A DNA stretch of 64,000 nucleotides from the NCBI GenBank assembly GCA_963727765.1, contig CAVSGZ010000008.1, forward strand, positions 248,001 through 312,000, read 5' to 3'. The notes beneath the pieces were generated by a model that saw nothing but the letters and a program-made list of their open reading frames with translations, had not been told where the DNA came from and made no database searches. A program made the position numbers and the translations under genes. This stretch comes from FEN-299 sp963727765. Lineage in GTDB: Bacteria > Acidobacteriota > Vicinamibacteria > Vicinamibacterales > Fen-181. Positions 43,725 to 50,823 of the stretch are shown here, one piece after another (the stretch's first letter is position 1; every line of letters begins with the position of its first letter).

Positions 43725-43742
43725 CGGATAACCTGTTATCCG
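43725..43742. promoter_or_regulatory. Second palindrome, CGGATAAC-CT-GTTATCCG
   Basis: Eight-bp perfect arms with a 2-bp centre lie in the divergent region between the XRE gene and the exonuclease gene, 86 bp before the latter's ATG. It differs from the 43670 palindrome, so it may bind a second regulator or serve the rightward promoter. Confidence 0.5.
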
Positions 43743-43827
43743 CCGTTGTCCGTCGCCTGCCCCGGCGGCATTTCGGGGCCGTCCCGGCCGAGCTGGGGTA
43801 GGATGGGCCGCACACCGGGAGGCAGCG

Positions 43828-44688
43828 ATGAGCCACTTCGTCGCCGTGGACGTGGAGACCGCTAACGCCGACCTCGCGAGCATCTGTCAGATCGGCGTCG
43901 TCGTCTTCGACGACACCGGGCCGGCGAGTACGTGGCAGTCGCTCGTCAACCCGGAGGACGTCTTCGACGCCGTGAACGTATCGATCCACGGCATCACCCA
44001 GGAAGCGGTCAAGGACGCGCCCACACTGCCGGCGGTCTGCGACCACCTCCGCGCCGCGATGGCCGACCAGATCGTCGTCTGTCACACCGCGTTTGACCGC
44101 ATCGCCGTCTGGCGGGTGTGCGAGAAGTACCAACTGCCGCCCATCGAGTGTCACTGGTTGGACAGCGCGCGGGTCGTGCGGCGGACGTGGCCGGAGTTTC
44201 GAGCGCGCGGGTATGGTCTCGCGCCCGTCGCCGAAAAGCTGGGCATCACCTTCGAGCACCACGTCGCGAAGGAAGACGCCCGCGTGGCCGGGCTGATCGT
44301 CCTGCGAGCGGTCGCGGAGTCGGGCGTGGGTGTTGAGGAGTGGCTCGCCCGTGCGATGCGCCCAGTCGCCGACCTTGATCCCATTGCCCGCGAAGGCAAC
44401 CCGCAGGGCCCCCTGTTCGGCGAAATCGTCGTCTTTACCGGAGCGCTCTCGATGCCTCGCCACGAAGCCGCCGCGCTGGCCGCCGACCTCGGCTGTACCG
44501 TCGCCGAGGGGGTCACACGGGAGACAACGCTGCTCGTGCTCGGCGATCAAGCCGCGTGGAAGTTGGCCGGCCACACCAAGAGCGGCAAGCGGCGCAAGGC
44601 CGAGGCGTTGATCGCCGACGGGCAGCACATTCGCATCGTGGGCGAACAGGACTTTCTCGCGCTCGGTGAGGCCGAGGTAACGAGCTAG
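43828..44688 (+). CDS. DEDDh exonuclease with C-terminal BRCT domain
   Basis: A 286-residue protein. Residues 1-170 form a DnaQ-like 3'-5' exonuclease: Exo I in VAVDVETANAD, Exo II in VCHTAFDRIAVW, and Exo III with His and Asp in HVAKEDARVAG, so the DEDDh set is complete. A linker leads to a BRCT domain (about 195-280; LFGEIVVFTGALSMPRHEAAALAADLGCTVAEG), the DNA-end-binding module seen in ligases and some DNA polymerase III epsilon-like proteins. It is divergent from the XRE gene. The role in the element is unknown; DNA processing during replication or excision, or a helper/defence function, are possible. Confidence 0.88.
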   Translation: MSHFVAVDVETANADLASICQIGVVVFDDTGPASTWQSLVNPEDVFDAVNVSIHGITQEAVKDAPTLPAVCDHLRAAMADQIVVCHTAFDRIAVWRVCEKYQLPPIECHWLDSARVVRRTWPEFRARGYGLAPVAEKLGITFEHHVAKEDARVAGLIVLRAVAESGVGVEEWLARAMRPVADLDPIAREGNPQGPLFGEIVVFTGALSMPRHEAAALAADLGCTVAEGVTRETTLLVLGDQAAWKLAGHTKSGKRRKAEALIADGQHIRIVGEQDFLALGEAEVTS

Positions 44689-44707
44689 CGCGTTGGGGGG
44701 CATCAGC

Positions 44708-45211
44708 ATGTCTGAGCATCTACACCGCTCGATCCGTGAACCTATCCGCGTCGGCCTCACGTGGGAGGAGCGATGGCACGGCCCCGACGCCGGGCTGATC
44801 GCCTGCTGGGAGAGCGGGCGGGAAATGCGTGACGAGAAAGCCACGTGGCCGACGAAGCCGGAGCCAAGCATGGAGCCGGAGCCCGCTGCCGCATACGCGG
44901 ATCGCGGCGAGTTACCACCGTTGCCGTGGAAGGGCGGCTTGTCCGAAAAGCTCAAGGCGGGCACCAAGTACGGCACGCTACAGGTACTTGGCGATGTGGC
45001 AGGGTCTCCGGCACCGGGATCTCGATATCGTCATGACTGGAGAGACCGTGCTCGTCTGTACGCGCACGGGGCAGGAGGTCATCTTCAAGCGAGACCTGCC
45101 CCCAGAACCGGAGCAGTAGCCGCCCCGTCGCGATGTACAAATATGGACTTGCACTGTCAGAACAAGAACGCGGTTCCCGACCACGTCATGCGCCGACCGC
45201 CTCATCCCTGA
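44708..45211 (+). CDS. Hypothetical protein of the element, possibly frameshifted
   Basis: An ATG at 44708 opens a frame to 45211. The first 95 residues look protein-like (VGLTWEERWHGPDAGLIACW, GGLSEKLKAGTKYGTLQVLG). The rest becomes arginine/alanine-rich, whereas the next frame from about 44994 reads RHRDLDIVMTGETVLVCTRTG followed by QEVIFKRDL and stops at 45119. A +1 shift near 45000 would join the two into a compact protein of about 135 residues; otherwise 44994-45119 may be a separate 41-residue ORF. No family was recognised. It starts 19 bp after the exonuclease stop. Confidence 0.35.
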   Translation: MSEHLHRSIREPIRVGLTWEERWHGPDAGLIACWESGREMRDEKATWPTKPEPSMEPEPAAAYADRGELPPLPWKGGLSEKLKAGTKYGTLQVLGDVAGSPAPGSRYRHDWRDRARLYAHGAGGHLQARPAPRTGAVAAPSRCTNMDLHCQNKNAVPDHVMRRPPHP

Positions 45212-45435
45212 GCCCTCTTGCCAGCGTTGACGAACCGAGCAATCGCGGCGCGCGGAACGCGAACCAATCGGCCGAGGCGGACGTGTTCAACCTCTCCCCG
45301 CCGCACGAGGTCGTAGGCCTTTCCCCTGCCAACGCCCAAGAACCTCGCAAGCTCGGGGATCGTCACGAGCTGCGGCAAGTCCTCAACGCGCGTAAACCGG
45401 GTCACGATTCCTGATTCCTCGCAAAGCGCGGTCAT
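45202..45435 (-). CDS. Excisionase/MerR-type helix-turn-helix protein
   Basis: A 77-residue protein whose core, LVTIPELARFLGVGRGKAYDLVRRGEVEHVRLGRLVRVPRAAIAR, is the HTH_17/excisionase fold with the characteristic basic wing. The start at ATG 45435 has GGGAGA upstream; ATG 45450 is an alternative. It could act as the recombination directionality factor or as a transcriptional regulator of the element. It follows the zinc-ribbon genes on the same strand. Confidence 0.75.
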   Translation of the reverse strand: MTALCEESGIVTRFTRVEDLPQLVTIPELARFLGVGRGKAYDLVRRGEVEHVRLGRLVRVPRAAIARFVNAGKRAQG

Positions 45436-45513
45436 GGTCGCATCTCCCATCGTTCCGCCTGCCTGTGGACTGACGAGACGGGTGGCGGTGCCTGAGTCCC
45501 GCTGCACATTCGG

Positions 45514-45918
45514 CTACCCCTGTGGTCGCTTGGGGCGACGATTGCGATATGGACGCTTGGGGCTCACTTCGCTCGCCCTTGTACCTACGCGCTCGCTCTC
45601 GTCGTCGTCCTGACCCGATGGAACAGCTCGGCAACCACCGGCAGCAAGCCAGCTGCCACCGAGTGATCGGACCCACCGCTGGGTCGACGGGTCCGCCATT
45701 TGCTCGCAAGAGAGGGCAGAGACCGTTGGGGACGGACCAAACGCGAAAAGCCCAAAATGCAGGACCAATCCGCAGCGCCAGCAACGAAAGAGCTGCGTGC
45801 GGTCGTTGAAGCCCTCGGGCTGGTCTTCCAGACCCGCCGACTGCACTGCACCGCATCCCGGGCACTCGATGTCGAAACCGCGAAGTCGTGCGAAGAACCG
45901 ATCACAAGAGGCCGGCAT
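45514..45918 (-). CDS. Small zinc-ribbon protein of the element
   Basis: A 134-residue protein with a two-CxxC zinc ribbon (IECPGCGAVQSAG then LFRCWRCGLVLHF, residues 15-55) and a long basic, low-complexity tail ending in RPYRNRRPKRPQG. AAAGGAGGT lies 6 bp before the ATG, a near-perfect ribosome binding site that decides the start over the longer open frame. It may be a nucleic-acid-binding accessory. No family name could be given. Confidence 0.6.
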   Translation of the reverse strand: MPASCDRFFARLRGFDIECPGCGAVQSAGLEDQPEGFNDRTQLFRCWRCGLVLHFGLFAFGPSPTVSALSCEQMADPSTQRWVRSLGGSWLAAGGCRAVPSGQDDDESERVGTRASEVSPKRPYRNRRPKRPQG

Positions 45919-46042
45919 CGCTCCACCTCCTTTGCTGTTGGGTGAGAAGCCGTAGCGCTCGCTGTCGCACTCGGCGACCGCGTCGCACCCCGCGGCGACG
46001 TCGAGCGAGCAGGCGCTCCAGTCGTTCGCTCGGGTCGCCTGC

Positions 46043-46435
46043 CTAGCCCCTGAGCCCAAGCAGTTGCGCCAGTTGTCGGACCCAATAGCGGCCCGGGTAG
46101 TCCCTCAGGTAGACCGCGCCCCAGCACCGGCGGCACGCAAAGGGCGAATCAGGCCCGGGCGAGAGCAGCACGCGGCAGGCGCGCCAGCACGCCGGGCAGC
46201 GCCACCAGAGACGCTCTCCGCCGAAGTGCTGGCGCGTGGGAACGACATCGAGGTCGATTGTCGTCCGCCGTCCAGCCTCACCGCCGCTCCACCAAAGGGC
46301 GAGCTGCACGCGTGAGGCATCGGCGACCCACCAGGCCGTTGCCCGGGTCCACCGCGGCTCCGCGTCTATCCGGGCGCAGTCCTCAACGAAGACTCGCGAA
46401 GAAGACTGCGGTCGGCTGGTTCTTTTCCGCTTCAT
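46043..46435 (-). CDS. Zinc-ribbon protein of the element
   Basis: A 130-residue basic protein with RCPACWRACRVLLSPG and FACRRCWGAVYLRD, two C-x2-C knuckles at residues 78-108, separated as in phage-type zinc ribbons. The N-terminal half is rich in Trp and Arg (TRATAWWVADASRVQLALWW). The function is unknown; similar CxxC-...-FxCRRC-x-GL/AxY proteins occur in phages and integrative elements. Its ATG overlaps the stop of a 49-residue ORF (ATGA), so the two are coupled. Confidence 0.6.
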   Translation of the reverse strand: MKRKRTSRPQSSSRVFVEDCARIDAEPRWTRATAWWVADASRVQLALWWSGGEAGRRTTIDLDVVPTRQHFGGERLWWRCPACWRACRVLLSPGPDSPFACRRCWGAVYLRDYPGRYWVRQLAQLLGLRG

Positions 46436-46581
46436 GGGCGCTTCCCCGCCAGAACTCCCTCAAAGCCGAACCAATAGCGGTCTGGGAACCTAGCGTTGCC
46501 GCGGTTGTAGTCACCGTAGTCAGGGATTCGCAGGATTGCCTCCCGTGCGGGCCGGCGCGCCGGTAGTCGCTTCCTCGCCAT
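46432..46581 (-). CDS. Small basic ORF, 49 residues
   Basis: A short frame encoding a basic peptide (MARKRLPARRPAREAILRIP, then DYGDYNRGNARFPDRYWFGF). Its stop overlaps the ATG of the following zinc-ribbon gene by 4 bp. The ordered tyrosine/aspartate composition and the overlap support a real gene, but no ribosome binding site is obvious and no family was recognised. Confidence 0.45.
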   Translation of the reverse strand: MARKRLPARRPAREAILRIPDYGDYNRGNARFPDRYWFGFEGVLAGKRP

Positions 46582-46611
46582 ACCGCAGAACCTCGACCAG
46601 AACGCCCCCAC

Positions 46612-46731
46612 GAGTGACGGGTATGACGGGTTTAGGTCCGATCTACTACCGCTCCCAACTTCATTAGGTACGCGAGACGGACCCCAACTTTCACAGGAAA
46701 CCCGTCATTCCTTAGGAAGAACCCGTCACTC
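46612..46731. repeat. Inverted TGACGGGT repeat array (possible replication origin)
   Basis: GAGTGACGGGT (46612-46622) pairs with ACCCGTCACTC (46721-46731), and ATGACGGGTTT (46623-46633) pairs with AAACCCGTCAT (46698-46708). There are thus four TGACGGGT units, two in each orientation, about 65 bp apart across the centre. The array ends one base before the primase stop codon and occupies the only sizeable gap near it. It could be iterons bound by the primase-helicase, or a large hairpin terminator. Confidence 0.55.
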
Positions 46732-48885
46732 TTACCGGCGCGCCACCCCCGAATAGACCCATCCGTGAGCCGTTTTGTGCCGCTCGAACGTCTCGGCCAT
46801 CCGGCGACCGAACGCGGTCGCGGTGAGCCGCTCGCGCTCGCTCAGACCTTGCCGCTCGGCCCAAGTCCGGTAGAGCGCATACAGGTCAGCCGCGCCCATC
46901 TCGGCGGCCGGGTCGCGTTCGATCCCCCCGGCCACGAAGTCGCCAAGAGGATCGGAGTCGCGTTCATAGTCACCCGTCGCCGCTTCCACGTCGGCCGGGG
47001 CCCGGAGCTCACTCGCTTGCCAGGAGAGACAGCCTTCGACCGCCCAGGCCAGGATGCCCGGCCCCTCCGCTTCCAACTTGGCCGCGAGGGTCGGATCCGG
47101 GGCGAACGTGCGTGTGAAGGGAATGAGCCGGCACCGTCGCCAGAACCCGACGCTCGAGTCTCGAACCACCGGCTTGTGGTTCGTGCAGAGCAGGAGTTTC
47201 AGGTTCGGGGTGAATGAGAAGAACTCATGGTTGAGGAACCGCGCCGTGATCGTGTCGCCGCCCGTCAGTCGCTTGATCAGTGCCTCATTGATGCGTGTGC
47301 CCTCGGTGGCTTCGCTAGCCTCCACGAGCCGCCGCCCCGCCAGCGCCGCGATGTCGTTCGGCACGGAGCCACGCGGATGCAAGGCGAACGTCTCGAAGGG
47401 ACACGAGTAGCCGTAGTCACCCAGGATCGCCAGGAGCGCCCGAACGAGCGTCGTCTTTCCATTCGAGCCGAGGCCCACGAGGATCCAGAACGCTTGCTCG
47501 ACGGTCAGCCCGGTCAGCAGGTAGCCCACAACCCGGTGCAGGTAGTCGACCAACGCTTCGTTCTCGCTCAAAACCTCGCGCAGGAAACGCCGCCACCGCG
47601 GACACTCGGCGGCCGGATCGAACTTGGCGCCGGCCTGTAGCGTGATCTTGTCCGCCTGTCGGCCGTCGCGCAGGCGTCCCGTCCGCAAGTCGACGACGCC
47701 GTTACGCACTCCAAGCAACCACGGATTCAGATCCCACGAATCGCCGGGATCGGTCAGGGGAATTAGGTTCCGCGCGAGCGCGAGCATGTTCTCGACCTTC
47801 GCCCGCGCCTCGAACTTCAGCGCCCACTCGAACACGGCGCTTTTTCGCCGAGGGTCCGCCAGGTCGACCGCTTCCCGCTGCCAGCGTCGCGCACACTCGA
47901 GCGCGATGCGAAGCGCCCGGCCGTTCGTGTCCGGTGTCCACCGATGCTGATCCCACACGAGCCAGCGGCCGCGCCGGTGGTCGTACCGGAGCTGATTTCC
48001 CACCTCCAGGGCGAATCGGCGCGCCGCGGCCGCCTCGGTTAAGTTCAAGTCCGGTTCGGAAACCGCCGCCGTTGCCCCGGCATTCGCCGGCGCCCAGGTT
48101 GACGCCTCGGCCACGAGCGCGAGCAGATCCTCGCGTGTGTGCCCAGCCCGTAGCCACCACCGCACGTCTTCGCTGACTGGCAAGCCCGGCAGTTCCACGA
48201 CCTTGACGACGATCCCCAGTGCCGCGCACGACCGCGCCACGTCTTCCGCGTATCGCCGGCCCGGATCGTCGTTATCCGGGAAGACGGTCAATCGCAAGCA
48301 CCCCGCCTTGTGGAGCTGCTCCGCGTAGCGGCCCTTCCGCCATGCCTTCGCGCCACCACACGTCGTCGTGGCCACCAGCCCCAGCGCCCGGAGCGCCGCC
48401 ACGTCCTCTTCGCCCTCCGCCAAATACGTGTCCGTCCGGTCGATCAGGTCCGGGAGCCGATACAGGACCCGCTCGACACCAGCGAGATTCCAGATCCACC
48501 CGCCCTTGCCGTCCGGCCTTCGTTGCCGAAAGTCCTTCGTCGGTTCCGCGTAGCGGCACACCTGATTCACCAGCGCGCCCGCCGCGTTGCAATAGTCGTA
48601 AGTCGCGACGATCGGCCCGAGCTTCGTTGGCGGTGATGTTGCGCGCGGCTTCGACTCATCGAAGAGATCGCCCATCGTCAGCCCGGCCGCGGCGACCACC
48701 GCCTCTTTCGTGCAGCCCGCGTGACAATGCAGCAGCACCTTTCCGCCGTCGGCCTTCACGCTGAGGGACCGACGGTGCCCGTTGCCGTCCGCCTCGTGAG
48801 CCGGGCACCAGGCCGAAAACTCGGCGCCCGACTTCTGGACCCCTGCGAGCTTTCCGAGCACGCGATCGAGGGCCGCGCCGTTCAT
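46732..48885 (-). CDS. Primase-helicase (P4 alpha/D5-type) of the element
   Basis: A 717-residue replication protein. An N-terminal CHC2-like zinc finger (FSAWCPAHEADGNGHRRSLS...VLLHCHAGCTKE) is followed by a Toprim-type primase region (YLAEGEEDVAALRALG, TVFPDNDDPGRRYAED). After a D5_N segment (residues 370-450) comes an SF3 helicase with Walker A in GLGSNGKTTLVRALL, Walker B near RRLVEASEATEG and motif C in LKLLLCTNHKP. The C-terminal 90 residues look like a small winged domain. Such proteins start replication of phage satellites and plasmids. An excisionase-like gene lies 40 bp upstream on the same strand. Confidence 0.92.
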   Translation of the reverse strand: MNGAALDRVLGKLAGVQKSGAEFSAWCPAHEADGNGHRRSLSVKADGGKVLLHCHAGCTKEAVVAAAGLTMGDLFDESKPRATSPPTKLGPIVATYDYCNAAGALVNQVCRYAEPTKDFRQRRPDGKGGWIWNLAGVERVLYRLPDLIDRTDTYLAEGEEDVAALRALGLVATTTCGGAKAWRKGRYAEQLHKAGCLRLTVFPDNDDPGRRYAEDVARSCAALGIVVKVVELPGLPVSEDVRWWLRAGHTREDLLALVAEASTWAPANAGATAAVSEPDLNLTEAAAARRFALEVGNQLRYDHRRGRWLVWDQHRWTPDTNGRALRIALECARRWQREAVDLADPRRKSAVFEWALKFEARAKVENMLALARNLIPLTDPGDSWDLNPWLLGVRNGVVDLRTGRLRDGRQADKITLQAGAKFDPAAECPRWRRFLREVLSENEALVDYLHRVVGYLLTGLTVEQAFWILVGLGSNGKTTLVRALLAILGDYGYSCPFETFALHPRGSVPNDIAALAGRRLVEASEATEGTRINEALIKRLTGGDTITARFLNHEFFSFTPNLKLLLCTNHKPVVRDSSVGFWRRCRLIPFTRTFAPDPTLAAKLEAEGPGILAWAVEGCLSWQASELRAPADVEAATGDYERDSDPLGDFVAGGIERDPAAEMGAADLYALYRTWAERQGLSERERLTATAFGRRMAETFERHKTAHGWVYSGVARR

Positions 48886-48925
48886 AGCTTGCCTCCACCG
48901 GCCACGAGCGCCCGCGGCGTCCGGC

Positions 48926-49096
48926 TCACTTCCGGAACTCCTCGCGGCAGAGGCGCTCCAACTCCTGTTCGGACACCCGAACAGCCCGACCGATCCGCAC
49001 GACGCGCAATCGCCCGAGCCGTTGTAACTTCTTCAGGAACTCCGGCGACACGTCCAGCTTGGTCGCCGCCTTCTTGATCGTGAGCAGTTGGTCCAT
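48926..49096 (-). CDS. Small excisionase-like HTH protein, 56 residues
   Basis: The frame encodes MDQLLTIKKAATKLDVSPEF then LKKLQRLGRLRVVRIGRAVR, a complete excisionase/HTH_17 fold. GGAGAGG lies about 7 bp upstream of the ATG. It is the first gene before the primase and may be the Xis factor or a regulator of primase expression. A second protein of this type is encoded at 45202-45435. Confidence 0.7.
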   Translation of the reverse strand: MDQLLTIKKAATKLDVSPEFLKKLQRLGRLRVVRIGRAVRVSEQELERLCREEFRK

Positions 49097-49173
49097 GTCG
49101 GGCCTCTCCGCGAACGTCGGTCGTGACGCTCGGTAGTTGACTGGTCGCCGCCAGCGTCGTATGTTCGCCCTTA

Positions 49174-50445
49174 ATGAATCCGGAATGGGACATCGGCCAG
49201 CAGTCGCAGGACCTCCGGGTGATAAGTCACATAGCAGAAGTCGTTTGCGGGCTGCCGGACGATTGCAGATGGTCAGGTGACTGGGCTGCTGAGCGGGAGT
49301 CCCTACGGGCGCGTTGCGGGCCGTCGGATGATTGCAGCTGGTCGGACGACTGGATTCCAGGGCGCCACGCGCTGGAGGTGAGGGGAGAAACTATTCGCGT
49401 TCGGGTGTGGTTCGTCCCTGACAGGATTCTGGACAAATCGTATCGGGCGCGTGCTCTGGGAGAGCGGCGAGCCGCCCCGCGGTACCGAGGCGGCGGTGTT
49501 CGCCATGCTCAAGAGGGTGCAATTCAGCTGGACGTCAAACTGGGGTCGAGTAGGGGTCCGTGGCCGCGAACCTGGAAGCCGGACAGTCGGCCTTGGACTC
49601 TGTCAGTTCGTTGTGACGTTGAAGCTCGAAAAGACAACATTTCGCGCAGATACAAGAAACTCGGAAAGGCGTTGAGAAGGGGGTTGGCGGAGACACCGGT
49701 TCCACCCGGAGCGTCGACTTGGCGCAAGACCGGGCACTTGTGGTTCAGGCCGAAACGCGAAAGCCGCAACGTCAGGGATCTGACGGCCGAGATTGCCGTC
49801 TTTGTCCTTCACACTGATCTGCCGTCCGAAACCAGCCGCGGGCAAATCCGGGAGTGGTTGCATTCGTACGTGAAGCGAGACTTCCGGGCCACCGACACTG
49901 AGGCGGAGCAGACGGTCGCGGCCCTTCGCTATTTCCGCCCGCCGGGTGCCAAGTCGTGGAGGGTGTACGTTCGCAGGTGCCTGTACCACACCATGGCCCG
50001 ACGTGAGCGCCGCCAGAGGGTGTTCCGGATTTCAGTCGGTGAGATATCCTCCGGAGCAGACACTAGGCGACCGACTGGTAATGGCCGGTCCGACACCCCG
50101 ATTCAGCGGGCGGCGACCTCGGCCCTCAGCCTCAAGGAGGCGGCAGGCGCACTCGGTGTCGGTCGGAGCACGTTGTACGAGCTGATTCAGAAAGGGCGTG
50201 TGGTGGTCCAACCGCGTTCCGTAGGCACCAGTCGCATCCTGATCGCGCCAATCGAGGTCGCGCGCCTCAAGGCGTCACGTCTCCCTAAGCCGAAGGCGGC
50301 AATCGAGATGAGGCAGAGAAGTACCGGGTGTTCGCGCGGCGCTGCGCGAAAGTGGGTGTACCGTCAGCTGCAAAGGGGGTCAAGAATGGAGGAAATCACA
50401 GGTCGCCTGGCGTCCCGGCCGCGACTCGTGAGCAAACCGAAATGA
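49174..50445 (+). CDS. Unrecognised 423-residue protein with tandem repeats and C-terminal HTH
   Basis: The N-terminus carries two imperfect 23-residue repeats (CGLPDDCRWSGDWAAERE.. and CGPSDDCSWSDDWIPGRH.., residues 25-70), encoded by a 69-bp tandem repeat. The middle (residues 70-290) is basic and lacks a recognised fold. Residues 320-370 (LSLKEAAGALGVGRSTLYELIQKGRVVVQPRSVGTSR) form an excisionase-type HTH. The last 60 residues are basic. It is divergent from the primase operon, with 77 bp between start codons, so it may regulate that operon or be element cargo. Codon and base use look less GC-biased than the chromosome. Confidence 0.6.
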   Translation: MNPEWDIGQQSQDLRVISHIAEVVCGLPDDCRWSGDWAAERESLRARCGPSDDCSWSDDWIPGRHALEVRGETIRVRVWFVPDRILDKSYRARALGERRAAPRYRGGGVRHAQEGAIQLDVKLGSSRGPWPRTWKPDSRPWTLSVRCDVEARKDNISRRYKKLGKALRRGLAETPVPPGASTWRKTGHLWFRPKRESRNVRDLTAEIAVFVLHTDLPSETSRGQIREWLHSYVKRDFRATDTEAEQTVAALRYFRPPGAKSWRVYVRRCLYHTMARRERRQRVFRISVGEISSGADTRRPTGNGRSDTPIQRAATSALSLKEAAGALGVGRSTLYELIQKGRVVVQPRSVGTSRILIAPIEVARLKASRLPKPKAAIEMRQRSTGCSRGAARKWVYRQLQRGSRMEEITGRLASRPRLVSKPK

Positions 50446-50820
50446 CCCATCGAGCGCCCACTGGTAATGTGCAGGAACGCGCCTCGCTCGATACTGTGCT
50501 TGGGCCAGAAGTTCCAGTTGGGCGGGTTCGAGCAACCGAATGGTCGTAGCGTGCTGCCGCTGGAGGCGGATGGTACCTGCACCGCCTGGGTTCCCTCTCG
50601 TTCGATTCGCGCTTCAATCAGATCCAGCTGCAGTCCGGCGATGTGTGTGAGGGGGATGAAGGCAGGGAAGGGTGTCGTGGGAACACCGCACCCGCGTGGC
50701 TCGGGGCCAGCCCGGCCGTAACGTGGTCGAGCGCCCCGAGGAGGCTCCGTAACGTAGATGACATCATGTTAGACATTATTATTGACATTACGTAATATCA
50801 CATTATAATTTGCGCGTTTC
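50446..50820. other. Intergenic region ending in an AT-rich promoter
   Basis: The first 300 bp contain no recognisable gene; short frames are compositionally unlike proteins. The final 60 bp (from about 50757) are strikingly AT-rich against the surrounding DNA and hold the Fic promoter. GATGACATCA occurs at both 50757-50766 and 50823-50832, flanking it. Confidence 0.4.
50759..50809 (+). promoter_or_regulatory. Fic promoter with 12-bp-spaced repeats and a palindrome
   Basis: Consensus TTGACA (50782-50787) and TATAAT (50804-50809) are spaced 16 bp apart. TGACAT/AGACAT/TGACAT half-sites start at 50759, 50771 and 50783, exactly 12 bp apart, the last overlapping the -35 box. The perfect palindrome ATTACGTAAT (50787-50796) lies in the spacer. 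The layout implies strong basal activity held down by a cooperative repressor. Confidence 0.7.
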
Positions 50821-50823
50821 TTG

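Noticed and set aside
48882..49193. 103-codon minus-strand frame
   Set aside because: Shadow of the 56-residue excisionase-like gene, which has the HTH fold and a good ribosome binding site.
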